64,000 nucleotides of DNA from Granulosicoccus sp947495035 (lineage in GTDB: Bacteria; Pseudomonadota; Gammaproteobacteria; Granulosicoccales; Granulosicoccaceae), in NCBI RefSeq assembly GCF_050589605.1, contig NZ_JBNGOO010000001.1. One strand, 5' to 3'. The position numbers and the translations under genes are program-made. This document shows positions 62,544-64,000 of this stretch, in pieces (position 1 is the first letter of the stretch; each line of letters starts with the position of its first letter). Below the pieces are notes generated by a model. The model had not been told where the DNA came from and did no database searches. It saw only the letters and a list, made by a program, of their open reading frames with translations.

Positions 62544-63458
62544 ATGTCGGTCGATGCGTCGGGCGATGTCGTGCCCGATGGCACGACTCTACCTGGGCCT
62601 GTCGATATCGCGCCTTTCTCTGCAAAGGGTATGGATTCAGTCCCAGTGTCTGGTTTGCAGGAAGCACCATCAGAACCTGATATGACGGAGGCGGATGAAT
62701 CGAAAGAAGCAAATGAGATGACAGTCGTTCCGGACCCTCAGGAAACGCTCGAAGTACCCGAAGTACCCGAAGTACCCGAAGTACCGGAAGTACCGGAAGT
62801 ACCGGAAGTACCGGAAGTACCGGAAGTACCGGAAGTACCGGAAGTACCGGAAGTANNNNNNNNNNNNNNNNNNNNNNNNNNNNNNNNNNNNNNNNNNNNN
62901 NNNNNNNNNNNNNNNNNNNNNNNNNNNNNNNNNNNNNNNNNNNNNNNNNNNCCGGAAGTACCGGAAGTACCGGAAGTACCGGAAGTACCGGAAGTACCGG
63001 AAGTACCGGAAGTACCGGAAGTACCGGAAGTGCCGGAAGTGCCGGAAGTGCCGGAAGTGCCGGAAGTGCCTGAAGTGCCTGAAGTGCCTGAAGTGCCTGA
63101 AGTGCCTGAAGTGCCTGAAGTGCCTGAAGTGCCTGAAGTACCTGAAGCACCTGAAGCACCTGAAGCACCGAGTGCTGCTGGCTCGCCAGAAGCACAATCG
63201 CTGATTGGCGAACCGGGGGAACCGGCGGTCGAAAAGCTGCGGGAATCAGAAGGTGTGGTCGGCTCCAGTGCACTGATCAGTGTCGAGGATGAGCGGGACA
63301 TCGTGCTTGTCGCCGAGGCAGAGACAAACAGTGCTGACGTCGATAGTGAACACGACGTACAGACAGTTGTGAAGGAAGGCTTTGTAAGGCGCTGGACCCG
63401 CAAGGTCGTGTCCTGGGTCAAGAAGGTTTTTCGATGGGGATCTCGCAAGACTGAGTGA
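62544..63458 (+). CDS. PEV-repeat acidic protein with cationic C-terminal helix; in frame with scpB
   Basis: 304 codons (32 of them in the assembly gap). From ATG 62544 a short acidic lead runs into an array of Pro-Glu-Val units, then a spacer. The end is a Trp-rich, Lys/Arg-rich amphipathic segment (VRRWTRKVVSWVKKVFRWG). No ribosome-binding site is well placed, only aggaa 15 nt upstream. Counting codons back, all 22 codons between this ATG and the scpB TGA (62475) are sense codons in the same frame, so this may be the distal end of ScpB cut by a stop, or made by read-through, rather than a separate gene. In many gammaproteobacteria rluB occupies this position. Confidence 0.6.
   Translation: MSVDASGDVVPDGTTLPGPVDIAPFSAKGMDSVPVSGLQEAPSEPDMTEADESKEANEMTVVPDPQETLEVPEVPEVPEVPEVPEVPEVPEVPEVPEVPEVPEVXXXXXXXXXXXXXXXXXXXXXXXXXXXXXXXXPEVPEVPEVPEVPEVPEVPEVPEVPEVPEVPEVPEVPEVPEVPEVPEVPEVPEVPEVPEVPEVPEAPEAPEAPSAAGSPEAQSLIGEPGEPAVEKLRESEGVVGSSALISVEDERDIVLVAEAETNSADVDSEHDVQTVVKEGFVRRWTRKVVSWVKKVFRWGSRKTE
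62751..63167 (+). repeat. 9-bp coding repeat: Pro-Glu-Val array, with gap
   Basis: Units of gtaccggaa type fill 62751-62855 before the gap. After it come 24 units in blocks: ccggaagta x8, ccggaagtg x5, cctgaagtg x7, cctgaagta x1, cctgaagca x3 (PEA). Neighbouring blocks differ by one base, so the array records stepwise mutation and expansion. Two related copies flank the assembly gap, so its true length is unknown. Confidence 0.96.
62856..62951. other. Assembly gap (96 N) inside the PEV array
   Basis: Unknown bases interrupt the array. The N-run is a multiple of three, which keeps the frame on paper, but real length and copy number are not known. Confidence 0.99.
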
Positions 63459-63833
63459 ACGAACCGTTCGTCTGCAGTATGGATGCCACCTGCCTGAATG
63501 GATCGTTGCCCTTGAAGTTCCCGCTAAAACAAGGCTTTGGTGATCCGATGACCCCTTGCATTGTCCTCGCCTTGACAGTAATGCCGTCACGTATTCTGCG
63601 TCGAATGCTGCCTGATTCGATCATTGCCCGACCGTTGCGATGGTTCTCCGGCTGTCCACATGGTATGCGACAACGTTCAGTCGATTTTTGCACTTTAACA
63701 ATCGGTAAGATCCCAGCAAGCATGACGAAATGATGTGAGACCAATATTTTCCTGCGGCTTGCAAAGCGGACGGGCTTTGCAGACAGAAGACAGCGCTCCT
63801 CGCTGCCAGACGATGTAACAGGAAATCAGGACA
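63459..63833. other. 375-bp intergenic region upstream of porin-like gene
   Basis: No gene was recognised. A 92-codon plus-strand frame (63455-63733) starts inside the previous stop region and has no family features, so it is treated as spurious. The region presumably holds the porin promoter and leader; no clear promoter or hairpin was singled out. Confidence 0.6.
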
Positions 63834-64000
63834 ATGAAAAAATCTTTAGTGACCACCGCTGTAGTCGGTGCCTTGAGTTTCGGTTCCAATGCCTACTCTG
63901 CGGAAATTCTCAACAAGGATGGCACGAGCTTCGACGTGTACGGCAATCTGCAATTCGCATTCTGGAGTCTGCAGCAGCCTGATGGCAGTGGTGATGTCGA
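63834..64000 (+). CDS. Porin-like outer-membrane protein (partial, N-terminus only)
   Basis: 55 codons from ATG 63834 before the window ends. A signal peptide of about 22 residues (MKKSLVTTAVVGALSFG, ending AYSA) is followed by EILNKDGTSFDVYGNLQFAFW, the usual start of a gammaproteobacterial general porin with its first beta strand. Length, family and final identity cannot be judged from this fragment. Confidence 0.75.
   Translation, partial: MKKSLVTTAVVGALSFGSNAYSAEILNKDGTSFDVYGNLQFAFWSLQQPDGSGDV

Noticed and set aside
63455..63733. 92-codon frame upstream of the porin gene
   Set aside because: Overlaps the previous stop, has no domain or signal features, and lies in a likely promoter region.
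1..64000. Insertion sequence, prophage or integrative element
   Set aside because: No transposase, integrase, phage structural gene or tRNA-linked boundary was seen; core gene order is largely normal.

Overview
The window looks like a G+C-rich gammaproteobacterial chromosome. The evidence is a FimV-type hub protein next to truA, the run trpF-trpB-trpA-accD-folC-dedD-cvpA-purF-metZ known from Pseudomonas-like gammaproteobacteria, a RelA with a degenerate hydrolase domain, and tesA divergent from ybbA-ybbP. A choline-sulfatase locus and a sugar ABC operon suggest a marine or host-associated heterotroph. Genus cannot be fixed from sequence alone; a Granulosicoccus-like organism is only a guess. 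No rRNA, tRNA, CRISPR array, integrase or transposase was recognised.

Layout. 1-13.8 kb: a cut-off membrane sensor with a His/Asp-rich tandem repeat, an orphan ABC ATPase, tesA with a hydrolase-OsmC fusion, ybbA-ybbP, relA, aroC, a DUF3127 protein ending in an SSB-like tip, and a GntR/FAD-oxidase pair. 13.8-24 kb is more accessory: a small membrane protein, a YHYH lipoprotein, LysR/choline sulfatase, a SnoaL-like protein, an outer-membrane barrel, an NmrA-type reductase with a divergent LysR, a heptamer repeat holding an assembly gap, and divergent Sel1 and CsgG-like lipoproteins. 24.5-32.7 kb is one sugar operon: LacI regulator with twin palindromic operators, xylose isomerase, a second TIM-barrel isomerase, a Gfo/Idh/MocA dehydrogenase and a complete ribose-type ABC importer, but no xylulokinase. 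32.9-51 kb is core metabolism: LysR-leuC-leuD-GST-leuB-asd, fimV, truA, the trp/acc/fol genes, cvpA and purF. 51-59.7 kb holds an HD-GYP phosphodiesterase, an L,D-transpeptidase with its partner, metZ, glycerate kinase, a parvulin, a YciO-type protein and scpA.

The most unusual part is 59.8-63.5 kb. ScpB, normally a protein of about 200-280 residues, carries roughly 700 extra residues of acidic low-complexity sequence built from separate tandem arrays (AEG/AES, SEQ, EA). After a single TGA stop the same reading frame stays open through a further array of PEV repeats and ends in a Trp-rich, cationic, amphipathic segment. Other short tandem repeats, mostly of 9 bp, occur in the sensor gene (DAH repeat) and between genes (11.45 kb and 24.3 kb), and a 7-bp array lies at 22.2 kb. 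Both assembly gaps fall inside such arrays. The window therefore samples a genome in which 9-bp, codon-compatible tandem repeats have expanded both inside and outside genes.
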